The position numbers were made by a program, and so were the translations under genes. A stretch of DNA of 64,000 nucleotides from JALZVT01 sp039029135. GTDB lineage: Bacteria > Pseudomonadota > Gammaproteobacteria > Pseudomonadales > Azotimanducaceae. Below are positions 24,916 to 33,024 of the stretch, piece after piece (positions within the stretch are counted from its first letter, which is position 1; every line of letters starts with the position of its first letter). The stretch is from contig JBCCGT010000005.1 of NCBI GenBank assembly GCA_039029135.1, forward strand, positions 62,001-126,000, written 5' to 3'. The notes beneath the pieces are model-generated. The model had not been told where the DNA came from. It did not search any database and saw nothing but the letters and a program-made list of their open reading frames with translations.

Positions 24916-26205
24916 TTAGCGCAGCCACGGCGGCGCGCCCACGACGGGGACCGCGACCTGGCCTGCCCCCTGAGCCGGCGTCGTGCCGGCCTCGCCCGCC
25001 GCGGCACCCGGATCGGCGTGTGGTGCCTGCGGCGGCGGCTCCAGCGCGTTCAGCACCTGGTCGCCCAGATCGGGCAACAGGCTGAGTTTGGTGGGCCAGC
25101 ACAGCGTGCCGTTCGCGCATGCGACCGTGACCGCCTCGTCCGGCTTGCGGCCGAAGGGCTGGCTCGGCTCCGCGCGATCGACGCGCAGACAGTCGATCTG
25201 GGTGTCGTGCCAGTCGAGCCAGGGCAGCGTCGCGCTGAGTTCGCGCCGCGCGACCGCCTGCTGGTCGGCGAGGCTGCGCTGCACACCGGTCGTCGCGAGC
25301 TGACCGCCGATGTACCATCCGACCTCGCCACCCGCCGGCTGGCCGGGCTCGAGCGGATGACTGGTGATGGTCAGTCGCGGCTCCGCGCCGCGCAGCCCGG
25401 TCAGGCAGTGGGCGAACAGCCGCGGCAGACCAGCCCGCCGCACGAACACCTGATGCAGCGGCCGCAGTTGCGTGGGCGGCGACTGGCTGTGACCCGCGGC
25501 TCGCAGCGCATCGGCGAACAGCGCGTTGCCGCTGCCGGCGGCAAACAGATAGTGACCCGCGCTCAGGCGCTCCCCCGCGCGGGTGCTGACGCCGGTGATT
25601 TCGCCGCCGCGCATACTGAGGCCGACCGCCTCGCCGCTGACGATCGCATCGCGATGTGGAGCGGCGAGCGCGTCGAGCAGCGTATTGACGTCCAGCACCA
25701 GGTCGTCGAGTCGATAGACGACGCCGTCAAACTTGGGATGCCGAAACACGCTCGGGTAGGCGTCGGAATCGAGCTTGTCGATGCGCCCGCGCAGGGCGCG
25801 GCTGGCGAAGAAGCTGCCCAGCGTGCCGAGCGCGCCGGTCGCCCACATGTGGTACTCACTTGCGACCGTGTGCACGCCGCTCAGGTCGATGTCGCCGCCG
25901 CCCTCGAGACAGTGCCGCCAGCGCTCGGGCATGCGCGCGATGGCCTCCGACTCGGCGGTTAGCCGTCCCCCCAGCGCGTACTTGATGCCGCCGTGAATCA
26001 TGCCCTGTGAAGCGAGCGTCTGCGCGCCGCCCAGTTCTTTGGCTTCAAGCAGCCGCGCCGAGTAGCCTCGCCGGCGCAAAACGTTTAGCAGCCACAACCC
26101 AGCGCCGCCGCCGCCGATGATCAGGACGTCGGGATGTGCGCGGGCGACGGGCGCTGCGGTTGGTTCGCGCGCTTCAGTGGCAGTGGTCTCAGTGACGGTG
26201 CTCAA
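24916..26205 (-). CDS. FAD-dependent oxidoreductase (DAO-type)
   Basis: About 429 residues. The FAD-binding fold starts with DVLIIGGGGAGLWLLNVL and continues with QTLASQGMIHGGIKYALGG, resembling glycerol-3-phosphate dehydrogenase-like DAO proteins. The last 40 residues are rich in Pro, Ala and Gly and look disordered. The start is uncertain: TTG at 26205 is used, while GTG at 26280 would add 25 residues, overlie a TACAAT -10-like element and crowd the waaA start. Paired with the downstream aldo/keto reductase. The reaction is unknown; conservation beside hldE/waaA suggests a housekeeping role. Confidence 0.78.
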   Translation of the reverse strand: MSTVTETTATEAREPTAAPVARAHPDVLIIGGGGAGLWLLNVLRRRGYSARLLEAKELGGAQTLASQGMIHGGIKYALGGRLTAESEAIARMPERWRHCLEGGGDIDLSGVHTVASEYHMWATGALGTLGSFFASRALRGRIDKLDSDAYPSVFRHPKFDGVVYRLDDLVLDVNTLLDALAAPHRDAIVSGEAVGLSMRGGEITGVSTRAGERLSAGHYLFAAGSGNALFADALRAAGHSQSPPTQLRPLHQVFVRRAGLPRLFAHCLTGLRGAEPRLTITSHPLEPGQPAGGEVGWYIGGQLATTGVQRSLADQQAVARRELSATLPWLDWHDTQIDCLRVDRAEPSQPFGRKPDEAVTVACANGTLCWPTKLSLLPDLGDQVLNALEPPPQAPHADPGAAAGEAGTTPAQGAGQVAVPVVGAPPWLR

Positions 26206-26287
26206 GGCGTTGGTTCTAACCCGGGTCCCTAGGCCGCGATTGTACCGATGCCCGCCAGTGCCGTCGTTTAAGTGAGACACTAGAAGG

Positions 26288-27574
26288 ATGTGGTTGCTCT
26301 ACCGCGTGCTGCTTGTGCTCGCTCATCCGTTTGTGCGCCTGCGCCTGTATTGGCGCGGGCGGCGCATGCCTGCCTATCGCGAGCGTGTCGGCGAGCGCTT
26401 CGGCCGGCTGCCGACGGAGATACCGTCCGGGGTCGTCTGGGTGCACGCGGTTTCAGCCGGTGAGGTCGCGGCGGCGGCGCCTTTGATACAACGTCTGCGC
26501 CACGAGCTCGACCCCGCGGGTCCCGGCGTGTTGGTGACGACGATGACGCCGACGGGCAGCGCGGCCGTGAGGCGGCTGTTTTCTGAGACCGTCGCGCACT
26601 GCTATGCGCCCTACGACTTTCACGGTGCGGTCCAGCGTTTCGTAGAGCGAACCCGACCGCGGGCGCTGCTGCTGATCGAGACCGAGCTGTGGCCGAACCT
26701 GATTCGGGCAACAGCGGCGAGCGGTGCGCCGGTGCTGCTGCTGAACGCCCGGCTGTCCGAGCGTTCGGCGCGTGGCTATCGACGTGTCGGCTGCTTGACG
26801 CGTGATCTGTTGCGCCGCGTCGACTGGATCGGTGCGCAGTTCCAGGCGGATGCCGATCGCTTCATTGCGCTGGGGGCCGCGAGCGAGCGGGTTACGGTCA
26901 CGGGCAGTCTGAAGTTTGAGCAGAGCTTGGATGATGCCGCGGGCGCGGACGTTGAGCTGATCGAGCGGTGGCTGGGCGATCGTCCGCGGTGGATCGCCGG
27001 CAGCACCCATGCCGGCGAGGACGATGTCGTACTGGCGGCGCATCGATCGCTGCTGCAGCGGCATCCGAGCGCGATGCTACTCCTGGCGCCGCGACACCCT
27101 GAACGTTTCGACGCCGTTGCCCGCTTGGCGGGCGAGTTCAGGATTGCGCGCATGAGTGAGTTGACGGTCGAGGGCGATTTCGCGGCCGCAGACGCGGAAT
27201 CCGCACAGGTGTTGTTGATCGACAGCATGGGTGTTCTGCGCGACCTCTACGCGATCGCGCAGATCGCGTTTGTCGGCGGCAGCCTGGTTGACCGAGGTGG
27301 CCACAATCCGATCGAGCCCGCGGCGGTCGGCGTGCCGGTGCTGATGGGCCCTTCGCGGTTTAATTTCGGCGTCGTCGTCGAATCCTTCGTCGCCGCAGAC
27401 TGTCTCTGGGAGGTGTGCGACGCGCAGTCTCTGGCGCAGCGGGTCCGCGCTAGTTTCGAAGACCGCCACGCGACGCGCGCTGCGGGTGAACGAGCGCGCG
27501 CGGTCGTGCTTGACGGCGCGGGAGCGCTCGATCGGCAGCTGGCACGGGTTATGAGCGCGCTCGAGGGGTGCTGA
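26288..27574 (+). CDS. waaA: 3-deoxy-D-manno-octulosonic acid transferase
   Basis: A 428-residue GT30 enzyme that attaches Kdo to lipid IVA at the inner membrane. An N-terminal hydrophobic anchor (MWLLYRVLLVLAHPFVRLRL) is followed by WVHAVSAGEV, containing the catalytic Glu, then LIETELWPNL, GSTHAGEDD and FVGGSLVDRGGHNPIEPAA. GAAGG directly precedes the ATG. It is divergent from the FAD oxidoreductase gene and convergent with tolC. Confidence 0.95.
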   Translation: MWLLYRVLLVLAHPFVRLRLYWRGRRMPAYRERVGERFGRLPTEIPSGVVWVHAVSAGEVAAAAPLIQRLRHELDPAGPGVLVTTMTPTGSAAVRRLFSETVAHCYAPYDFHGAVQRFVERTRPRALLLIETELWPNLIRATAASGAPVLLLNARLSERSARGYRRVGCLTRDLLRRVDWIGAQFQADADRFIALGAASERVTVTGSLKFEQSLDDAAGADVELIERWLGDRPRWIAGSTHAGEDDVVLAAHRSLLQRHPSAMLLLAPRHPERFDAVARLAGEFRIARMSELTVEGDFAAADAESAQVLLIDSMGVLRDLYAIAQIAFVGGSLVDRGGHNPIEPAAVGVPVLMGPSRFNFGVVVESFVAADCLWEVCDAQSLAQRVRASFEDRHATRAAGERARAVVLDGAGALDRQLARVMSALEGC

Positions 27575-27690
27575 AGTTGGTGCTGCGGCGCCCGAGCGAC
27601 GAGCCGATGCGGGCGCGGCCCGCGTTCGAGCGGGGCACGAAGTGCGAAGTCAGATGCGCTCTGGTGTGATCGAGCCCCTGCGGGGATTGG

Positions 27691-29199
27691 CTAGGGCGCG
27701 CTGCGCGCCTGCAGGGAGGCCAGGCGCCGCACCGTGTCGTTCTGATCGATGAAGCTGTTCACGTCCATCAGATCCTGCTCGTCCAGCGTGCCGGCGGCCT
27801 GCTTCAGACGCAGCAGATTCAGCACGTAGCTATAGCGGGAGTCCGCGTAGTTGAACTGTGCGGCGTACAGACGCTGCTGCGCCTGCAGCACGTCGACGAT
27901 ATTGCGCGTACCGACCTCGTAGCCGGTCTGCGTGGCCTCCAGCGCGGATTCGCTCGAGCGTATCGCCTTCAGGCGCGCCTGGACCCGCACCACGTCGGTG
28001 GTCACGGCGCGGTACAGGTTGCGCACGTCGCGGTTGGCGGTCCACAGCCGTTCCTCGAGCTGCGACGCGGCCTGTTTGAACAGCGCCCGCGCCTCGCGGG
28101 CGCGCGCGGTGCGAAACCCGCCCTGATAGATCGGCAGGCTCATCTCCAGCGCGAAGATGTCCGTCTGGGTTTGCGTGCCCGCGCCGAAGAAGCTGAACGA
28201 GCCATTGTTGGTGCGATTGCGGGTCGCCGTCGCGTCGATGGTCGGCAGGAAGTCGGCACGGCGGGCGCGCAGCGTACGGCGGGCGCTCTCGAGCCGGGCG
28301 CGCGAGGCGCGGATGCCGAGATTGTCTTCGTAGGCCGACTGCACCCAGGCCTCGACGTCGCGTGGCTCTGGCGGCACGACCGGCAGTTTGCCGGAGAGCT
28401 TGCTGATCTCCACGAACGACTCGCCCGTCAGCGTCGTCAATGAGTTGAAAGAGTTATCGTGATCGCCATCCGCCTGAATGCGCTGGACCACGGCGTCGTC
28501 GTAGATCGCGGTCGACTCCAGCACGTCCGTGATGGCCACCAGGCCCACGTCGAAGCGCTGCTGGACCTGTTCGAGCTGGCGCTTGACGGCGGTTTCCTGT
28601 GCCTGCGAGGACTCCAGCAGGTCCTGGGCCCGCAGCACGTTCAGGTAAGCCTCTGCGGTGCGCACCAGCAGGTTTTGCGCGGTCGCGGCGAGATCCCACT
28701 CGGCCTGCTCCACCAGCGCCTTGGTGCTGGTGTAGGTATACCAGCTCGCCAGATTCAGGATGGGCTGGCGCAGCTGAGCGGTGTAGCCGTGGTCGTTGAA
28801 CTTGTCGACCTGGGGCACGCCGGGCGGCGCCGGATTGGGCGATACGAGTTCACGGCGGTTATCGCTGGTGTTACCGGTGGCGATGAGGCTCGGCAGCAGC
28901 GACGAACGCGCCTGCGGCACGGTTTGGCGCTGCGCTTCATAGCCGGAGCGGGCCGCCGCGAGCACAGGATCGTTTTGTTGCGCGATGTCGAGGACCTGGG
29001 CCAGATCCTCCGCGCCGGCGCTGCCCGTCCAGCACAGCGTCGTCAGGCCGATGCAGGCCCCGATCCGGCGTGCGGCACGCCGCCAATCGGTGGCCGGCGG
29101 CGACCCGGGGGCGACACGGATAGTCGAAAAGGCGGTGGAAAAAGCGGTCGATACGGCCCCGGAACGGCGGCCAGCAGTGGGAATCACGATCAGTCTCAT
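27691..29199 (-). CDS. tolC: TolC-family outer-membrane efflux protein
   Basis: A 502-residue outer-membrane channel for efflux pumps and type I secretion. A long positively charged N-region leads to a signal peptide ending near residue 63 (SAGA). The mature part shows the TolC double repeat: DLAQVLDIAQQNDPVLAAAR at the start and helical hairpins with LEQVQQRFDVGLVAITDVLE and ALEATQTGYEVGTRNIVDVLQAQQ. No pump genes adjoin it. Gene neighbours (waaA on one side, yqiB-cpdA-parE on the other) match other gammaproteobacteria. Confidence 0.93.
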   Translation of the reverse strand: MRLIVIPTAGRRSGAVSTAFSTAFSTIRVAPGSPPATDWRRAARRIGACIGLTTLCWTGSAGAEDLAQVLDIAQQNDPVLAAARSGYEAQRQTVPQARSSLLPSLIATGNTSDNRRELVSPNPAPPGVPQVDKFNDHGYTAQLRQPILNLASWYTYTSTKALVEQAEWDLAATAQNLLVRTAEAYLNVLRAQDLLESSQAQETAVKRQLEQVQQRFDVGLVAITDVLESTAIYDDAVVQRIQADGDHDNSFNSLTTLTGESFVEISKLSGKLPVVPPEPRDVEAWVQSAYEDNLGIRASRARLESARRTLRARRADFLPTIDATATRNRTNNGSFSFFGAGTQTQTDIFALEMSLPIYQGGFRTARAREARALFKQAASQLEERLWTANRDVRNLYRAVTTDVVRVQARLKAIRSSESALEATQTGYEVGTRNIVDVLQAQQRLYAAQFNYADSRYSYVLNLLRLKQAAGTLDEQDLMDVNSFIDQNDTVRRLASLQARSAP

Positions 29200-29579
29200 C
29201 CTCTAGACACTACGCGAGTTAATCGTTTTGGCTCGGCGCTTGACGGCAAGCGCTCGCGGCCATTTACCTAACCAAACTTGGCGTATACCAATGTTGTGCG
29301 ATACGGCCGGCAGATTGTGTGACCCAGTTCGCTCGCACTCCGAGTGCACCGATATTGGCGCGTCGAAGCATCGGTGAGCGAGTGTCAACGGTCGCGCCCT
29401 GTCCGATGCCATGGTTCTCAGTCGCGGCGTGCGTGTTCTTGTCGCAGCGCTCGCCGTGAGATGTGATCGGCAGTCTAGCAGATGCGCCAAGGCGCAAACC
29501 GCGCACGCAGACTTTTCGTCTATCAAAAAGCGTTGATCTGGCACTTGTGAGGGGTGGCGTTTTTGATACTCTGAAACGG
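29200..29579. other. 380-bp divergent intergenic region with several dyads
   Basis: This gap between tolC and yqiB holds no convincing gene. E. coli and Pseudomonas have nudF (ADP-ribose pyrophosphatase) beside yqiB, but no NudF-like frame is visible here. Inverted repeats seen: GCGCTTG/CAAGCGC at 29236-29253, GCACTC/GAGTGC at 29335-29347, and CACCGAT/ATCGGTG at 29347-29376. I find no riboswitch consensus and no convincing promoter pair. Confidence 0.6.
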
Positions 29580-30164
29580 ATGACGACTCGACCCACAGCC
29601 ACACGCGTGCGCGCCACCGTGACCCGCACCCGGATTGCCCCCGGCACCGCGGCGGTGCGTGGCACCGGTGGTGGCAGCGCTCGCGGCGCGCCGATTTACG
29701 AGGGGCGCCGCCGCTACAGCATGAATCTGGGCGCGCACATGGCCGAATGCGACGCCAACTACGCGCGCATCTGTTCGATCGCGCCGACCCTCGTCGAGGG
29801 CGCAACGGATAGCGTCGCTTTTGATCTGCAGCTCGGCGACAGCCTCACTCGGGTGACCGTCGACGCGGTAGAGCGCAGCCGCTATACCACCCTGATCGAC
29901 ATCACCCGCACGCTCGCGGGACTCGACGGCCTGCCTGGTGCGCTGACCACTGCCACCATCCGCGCGCGCCTGTACCACGACGCTCAGTCCGCCGAGGTGG
30001 TCGCGATGCACAACGAGCGAAAATTTCGCGAGGGTTACGATTATCCCAATCCGGAGATGCGCTCGCGTGACGAAAAGGCGCAGGTGAACCGCTTTCTGGG
30101 CGAATTCCTCGCCCTCTGCCTGCGTCACGGCATGGCAGCCGACCCCATCGAGGTTGGACGCTAG
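29580..30164 (+). CDS. yqiB: DUF1249 family protein (YqiB)
   Basis: A 194-residue protein of unknown function. From about residue 45 it follows E. coli YqiB: RYTTLIDI, ARLYHDAQSAEVV, FREGYDYPNPEMRSRDEKAQVNRFL and LCLRHG. The first 44 residues, rich in Arg, Thr and Gly, are not in E. coli YqiB, so the true start could be the ATG at 29721; 29580 is kept as the longer choice. It lies 16 bp before cpdA, the conserved order. Confidence 0.85.
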   Translation: MTTRPTATRVRATVTRTRIAPGTAAVRGTGGGSARGAPIYEGRRRYSMNLGAHMAECDANYARICSIAPTLVEGATDSVAFDLQLGDSLTRVTVDAVERSRYTTLIDITRTLAGLDGLPGALTTATIRARLYHDAQSAEVVAMHNERKFREGYDYPNPEMRSRDEKAQVNRFLGEFLALCLRHGMAADPIEVGR

Positions 30165-30180
30165 CCGCCCTGGCGCGTGA

Positions 30181-30984
30181 ATGAGTTCGATTGGCGCACC
30201 GCTGCGCGTTCTGCAAGTCACTGACACCCATCTGTTTCCGGACGCGAACAGCAGGCTCGTGGGCGTGGACACGCGCGCGACGCTCGCCGCGACCCTGGAT
30301 GCGGCGCTGTCGAAGGGCGCGCCGGATCTGCTGCTGCTGACCGGCGACCTGGCTGAGGATCCTCAGACGGAGGCCTATGCGGCCCTCGAGGCGATCGTGC
30401 AGCAGCGCTTTAGCGGCGATCTGCTGTGCGTGCCGGGTAATCACGACGACCCCGCGCGGTCTGGACTCTTCGAGCGGCGGGAATGGTTCGCCGGCGACTG
30501 GGGCGTGCTGGGCCTCGATTCCCGCGTTGCCAATGCCGAGGGCGGGCGCGTCGCGGAGGCGGAACTGCGTCGTTTGCTCGAGCGCATCGACGCCGCCCAA
30601 CAACCCAACCTGTTGATCGCCGTGCATCACCCGCCGCTCGAACTCGCATCGCCGTTGGACCATGGCCGCATCGAAAACGGCCGCGAACTGCTCGCCGAAC
30701 TCGGAGCCCGCGGCGCCGTTCGTGCTATCCTTTTCGGCCATGTCCACCAGGCAGTTGAGGCCCAGATCGGAACGCTCCGACTGTTCGGCACTCCCTCTTC
30801 CTGCGTGCAGTTCAAACCGCTTCGCACCCGCTTCGCGCTCGATCTCGACTCGCCGAGTTCGACCCCGGGTTGGCGTTGGCTGACGCTGGGCAGTGACGGC
30901 TCGTTCGCGAGCGAGGTGCAGCGACTGGACGCGGCGGCCCTGGGGCCTGAGTTTCGGCCGGTCATCGGGTCCGCGACGAGCTGA
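30181..30984 (+). CDS. cpdA: 3',5'-cyclic-AMP phosphodiesterase
   Basis: A 267-residue cytoplasmic metallophosphoesterase that hydrolyses cAMP and so tunes CRP/Vfr activity. All binuclear-metal motifs are present: QVTDTHLF, LLLTGDLAED, VPGNHDDP, VHHPP and LFGHVHQ. It follows yqiB by 16 bp and precedes parE, as in E. coli and Pseudomonas. Two CRP-like sites elsewhere in the window make cAMP signalling a live system in this organism. Confidence 0.94.
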   Translation: MSSIGAPLRVLQVTDTHLFPDANSRLVGVDTRATLAATLDAALSKGAPDLLLLTGDLAEDPQTEAYAALEAIVQQRFSGDLLCVPGNHDDPARSGLFERREWFAGDWGVLGLDSRVANAEGGRVAEAELRRLLERIDAAQQPNLLIAVHHPPLELASPLDHGRIENGRELLAELGARGAVRAILFGHVHQAVEAQIGTLRLFGTPSSCVQFKPLRTRFALDLDSPSSTPGWRWLTLGSDGSFASEVQRLDAAALGPEFRPVIGSATS

Positions 30985-31090
30985 CCGCGACGAGCGTAAG
31001 ACAACGTTGCGCGGGTTCATCGGCGCGCGGGCACGGCATAAATAGACCGCGCGGGCGGTCGTAACCTCCACATTGGGACTTTTATTGGGA

Positions 31091-32998
31091 ATGGCGGAAA
31101 ACAGCTACTCGGCGGAATCCCTGCAGGTTCTGTCGGGTCTTGAACCCGTCCGGCGCCGACCGGGCATGTACACCGAAACCTCTCGGCCCAATCATCTGGT
31201 CCAAGAGGTGGTCGACAACTCGGTCGACGAAGCGCTCGGTGGCCACGCGCGGACGATCGAGGTCGATCTGAACAAAGACGGCTCGATCGCGGTCAGCGAC
31301 GACGGCCGCGGCATGCCGGTCGATGTGCACCCCGAGCACGGGGTGCCTGGGGTCGAACTCATCCTCACCCGGCTGCACGCCGGCGGCAAGTTCGATGACA
31401 CGAACTACACCTTTTCCGGCGGCCTGCACGGCGTCGGCGTGTCCGTGGTCAACGCGTTGGCCAAGTGGCTGGTCGTCGAAGTCAAGCGCGGCGGCGCGCT
31501 GCATCGGCAGCGCTTCGAGGGCGGCGAAGCGGTGACCTCGCTCGACGTCGTCGACAGCGTCGGCAAACGCAACACGGGTACCAGCGTCAGTTTTCTGCCG
31601 GACCCCCAGTATTTCGACTCTGCCAACGTGTCGGTGCCGCGACTGAAGCACCTGCTGCGCGCCAAGGCCGTGCTCTGTCCGGGATTGATGATCCGCCTGC
31701 GCGTCGAGGCCGACCCGGAGCAGAACGCCGAGTGGCGCTTCGAGGCCGGACTCGCGGGCTATCTGCGGCAGGCGCTGGGCGGCGCGGAGGCGCTGCCCGC
31801 AGAGCCGTTCGAGTTTTCGCACCAGGCCGCCACCGAGGGCGTTGAATGGGCGCTGCAGTGGGTGTCGGACGGCGAACTGGTCACCGAAAGCTACGTCAAT
31901 CTGATCCCGACGCCGCTGGGCGGCACCCACGTCAACGGCCTGCGCAGCGGCCTGCTGGAGGCGCTGCGCGAATTCTGCGAGTTTCGCGATCTGCTGCCGC
32001 GCGGTGTGAAGCTGACCGGCGACGACCTGTGGCTGCAGTGCGCGTACGTGCTGTCGGCAAAGCTGGGGGATCCACAGTTCTCTGGTCAAACCAAAGAGCG
32101 GCTGTCGTCGCGCGAGTCGGTCGCGTTCATTGGCGGCCTCGCGAAGGATGCCTTCAGCCTGTGGCTGAACGGACATCCGCAGGACGGCGAGGGCATCGCT
32201 CAGATCGCGATCGGCAACGCCCAGAAGCGCATTCAGGCGAGCAAAAAGGTCGCGCGCAAGAAGATCACTAGCGGCCCCGCGCTGCCGGGCAAGCTCGCCG
32301 ACTGCTCGTCGCAGGATCCCGAGCGCAGCGAGCTGTTTCTCGTCGAAGGTGACTCGGCGGGCGGCTCGGCCAAGCAGGCGCGCGACCGCGAGTATCAGGC
32401 CGTGATGCCGCTGCGCGGCAAGATTCTCAACACCTGGGAAGTCGATTCGTCGCAGGTGCTGGCCTCGCAGGAGGTGCACGACATCGCCGTCGCCATCGGC
32501 GTCGATCCGGGCTCCAGCGATCTCAGCGGCCTGCGCTATGCGCGCGTGTGCATACTCGCCGACGCGGATTCCGACGGCGCGCACATCGCGACGCTGTTGT
32601 GCGCGCTGTTCATCAAGCACTTCGAAGCGCTGGTGCGCGGCGGTCACGTGTTCATCGCCATGCCGCCGCTGTACCGGATCGACGTGGGCAAGGAGGTCTA
32701 CTACGCCCTCGACGAGGCCGAGAAGGCGGCCGTGCTGGAGCGCATCAAGAACGACAAGAAGGGCGGCAAGGTCGTGGTGCAGCGCTTCAAGGGCCTGGGT
32801 GAGATGAACCCGCTGCAGCTGCGCGAGACGACCATGGCCGCCGACACGCGGCGCCTCGTGCAGCTCACGCTGGAACAGCAGAAGAAGACCCTCGAGGTCA
32901 TGGACATGATGCTGAACAAGAAGCGCGCCTCCGACCGGCGCGCCTGGCTCGAGAAGCGCGGCAACGAAGCGCTGCTCGAAAATTCGTTAGTTGACTAA
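31091..32998 (+). CDS. parE: DNA topoisomerase IV subunit B
   Basis: A 635-residue GHKL ATPase subunit of topoisomerase IV, which decatenates chromosomes with ParC. The ATPase domain has EVVDNSVDEALGG, DDGRGMPVD and GGLHGVGVSVVNALA. The Toprim domain has LVEGDSAGGSAKQARDR and LADADSDGAH. ATG at 31091 follows GGGA. A GACCGC/GCGGTC hairpin (31045-31060) lies in the short leader after a TAAATA element. It is 26 bp from parC. Confidence 0.96.
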   Translation: MAENSYSAESLQVLSGLEPVRRRPGMYTETSRPNHLVQEVVDNSVDEALGGHARTIEVDLNKDGSIAVSDDGRGMPVDVHPEHGVPGVELILTRLHAGGKFDDTNYTFSGGLHGVGVSVVNALAKWLVVEVKRGGALHRQRFEGGEAVTSLDVVDSVGKRNTGTSVSFLPDPQYFDSANVSVPRLKHLLRAKAVLCPGLMIRLRVEADPEQNAEWRFEAGLAGYLRQALGGAEALPAEPFEFSHQAATEGVEWALQWVSDGELVTESYVNLIPTPLGGTHVNGLRSGLLEALREFCEFRDLLPRGVKLTGDDLWLQCAYVLSAKLGDPQFSGQTKERLSSRESVAFIGGLAKDAFSLWLNGHPQDGEGIAQIAIGNAQKRIQASKKVARKKITSGPALPGKLADCSSQDPERSELFLVEGDSAGGSAKQARDREYQAVMPLRGKILNTWEVDSSQVLASQEVHDIAVAIGVDPGSSDLSGLRYARVCILADADSDGAHIATLLCALFIKHFEALVRGGHVFIAMPPLYRIDVGKEVYYALDEAEKAAVLERIKNDKKGGKVVVQRFKGLGEMNPLQLRETTMAADTRRLVQLTLEQQKKTLEVMDMMLNKKRASDRRAWLEKRGNEALLENSLVD

Positions 32999-33024
32999 CC
33001 TCTGCTTTGGCTGACTGAAGAACC

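Noticed and set aside
27575..27690. Terminator between waaA and tolC (CCCCTGCGGGG)
   Set aside because: The stem is only 4 bp and no T-run follows on either strand.
29200..29579. TPP riboswitch, since thiC lies near tolC in Pseudomonas
   Set aside because: The conserved TPP core (CTGAGA and ACCTGATCTGG-like segments) is absent and no thiC is nearby.
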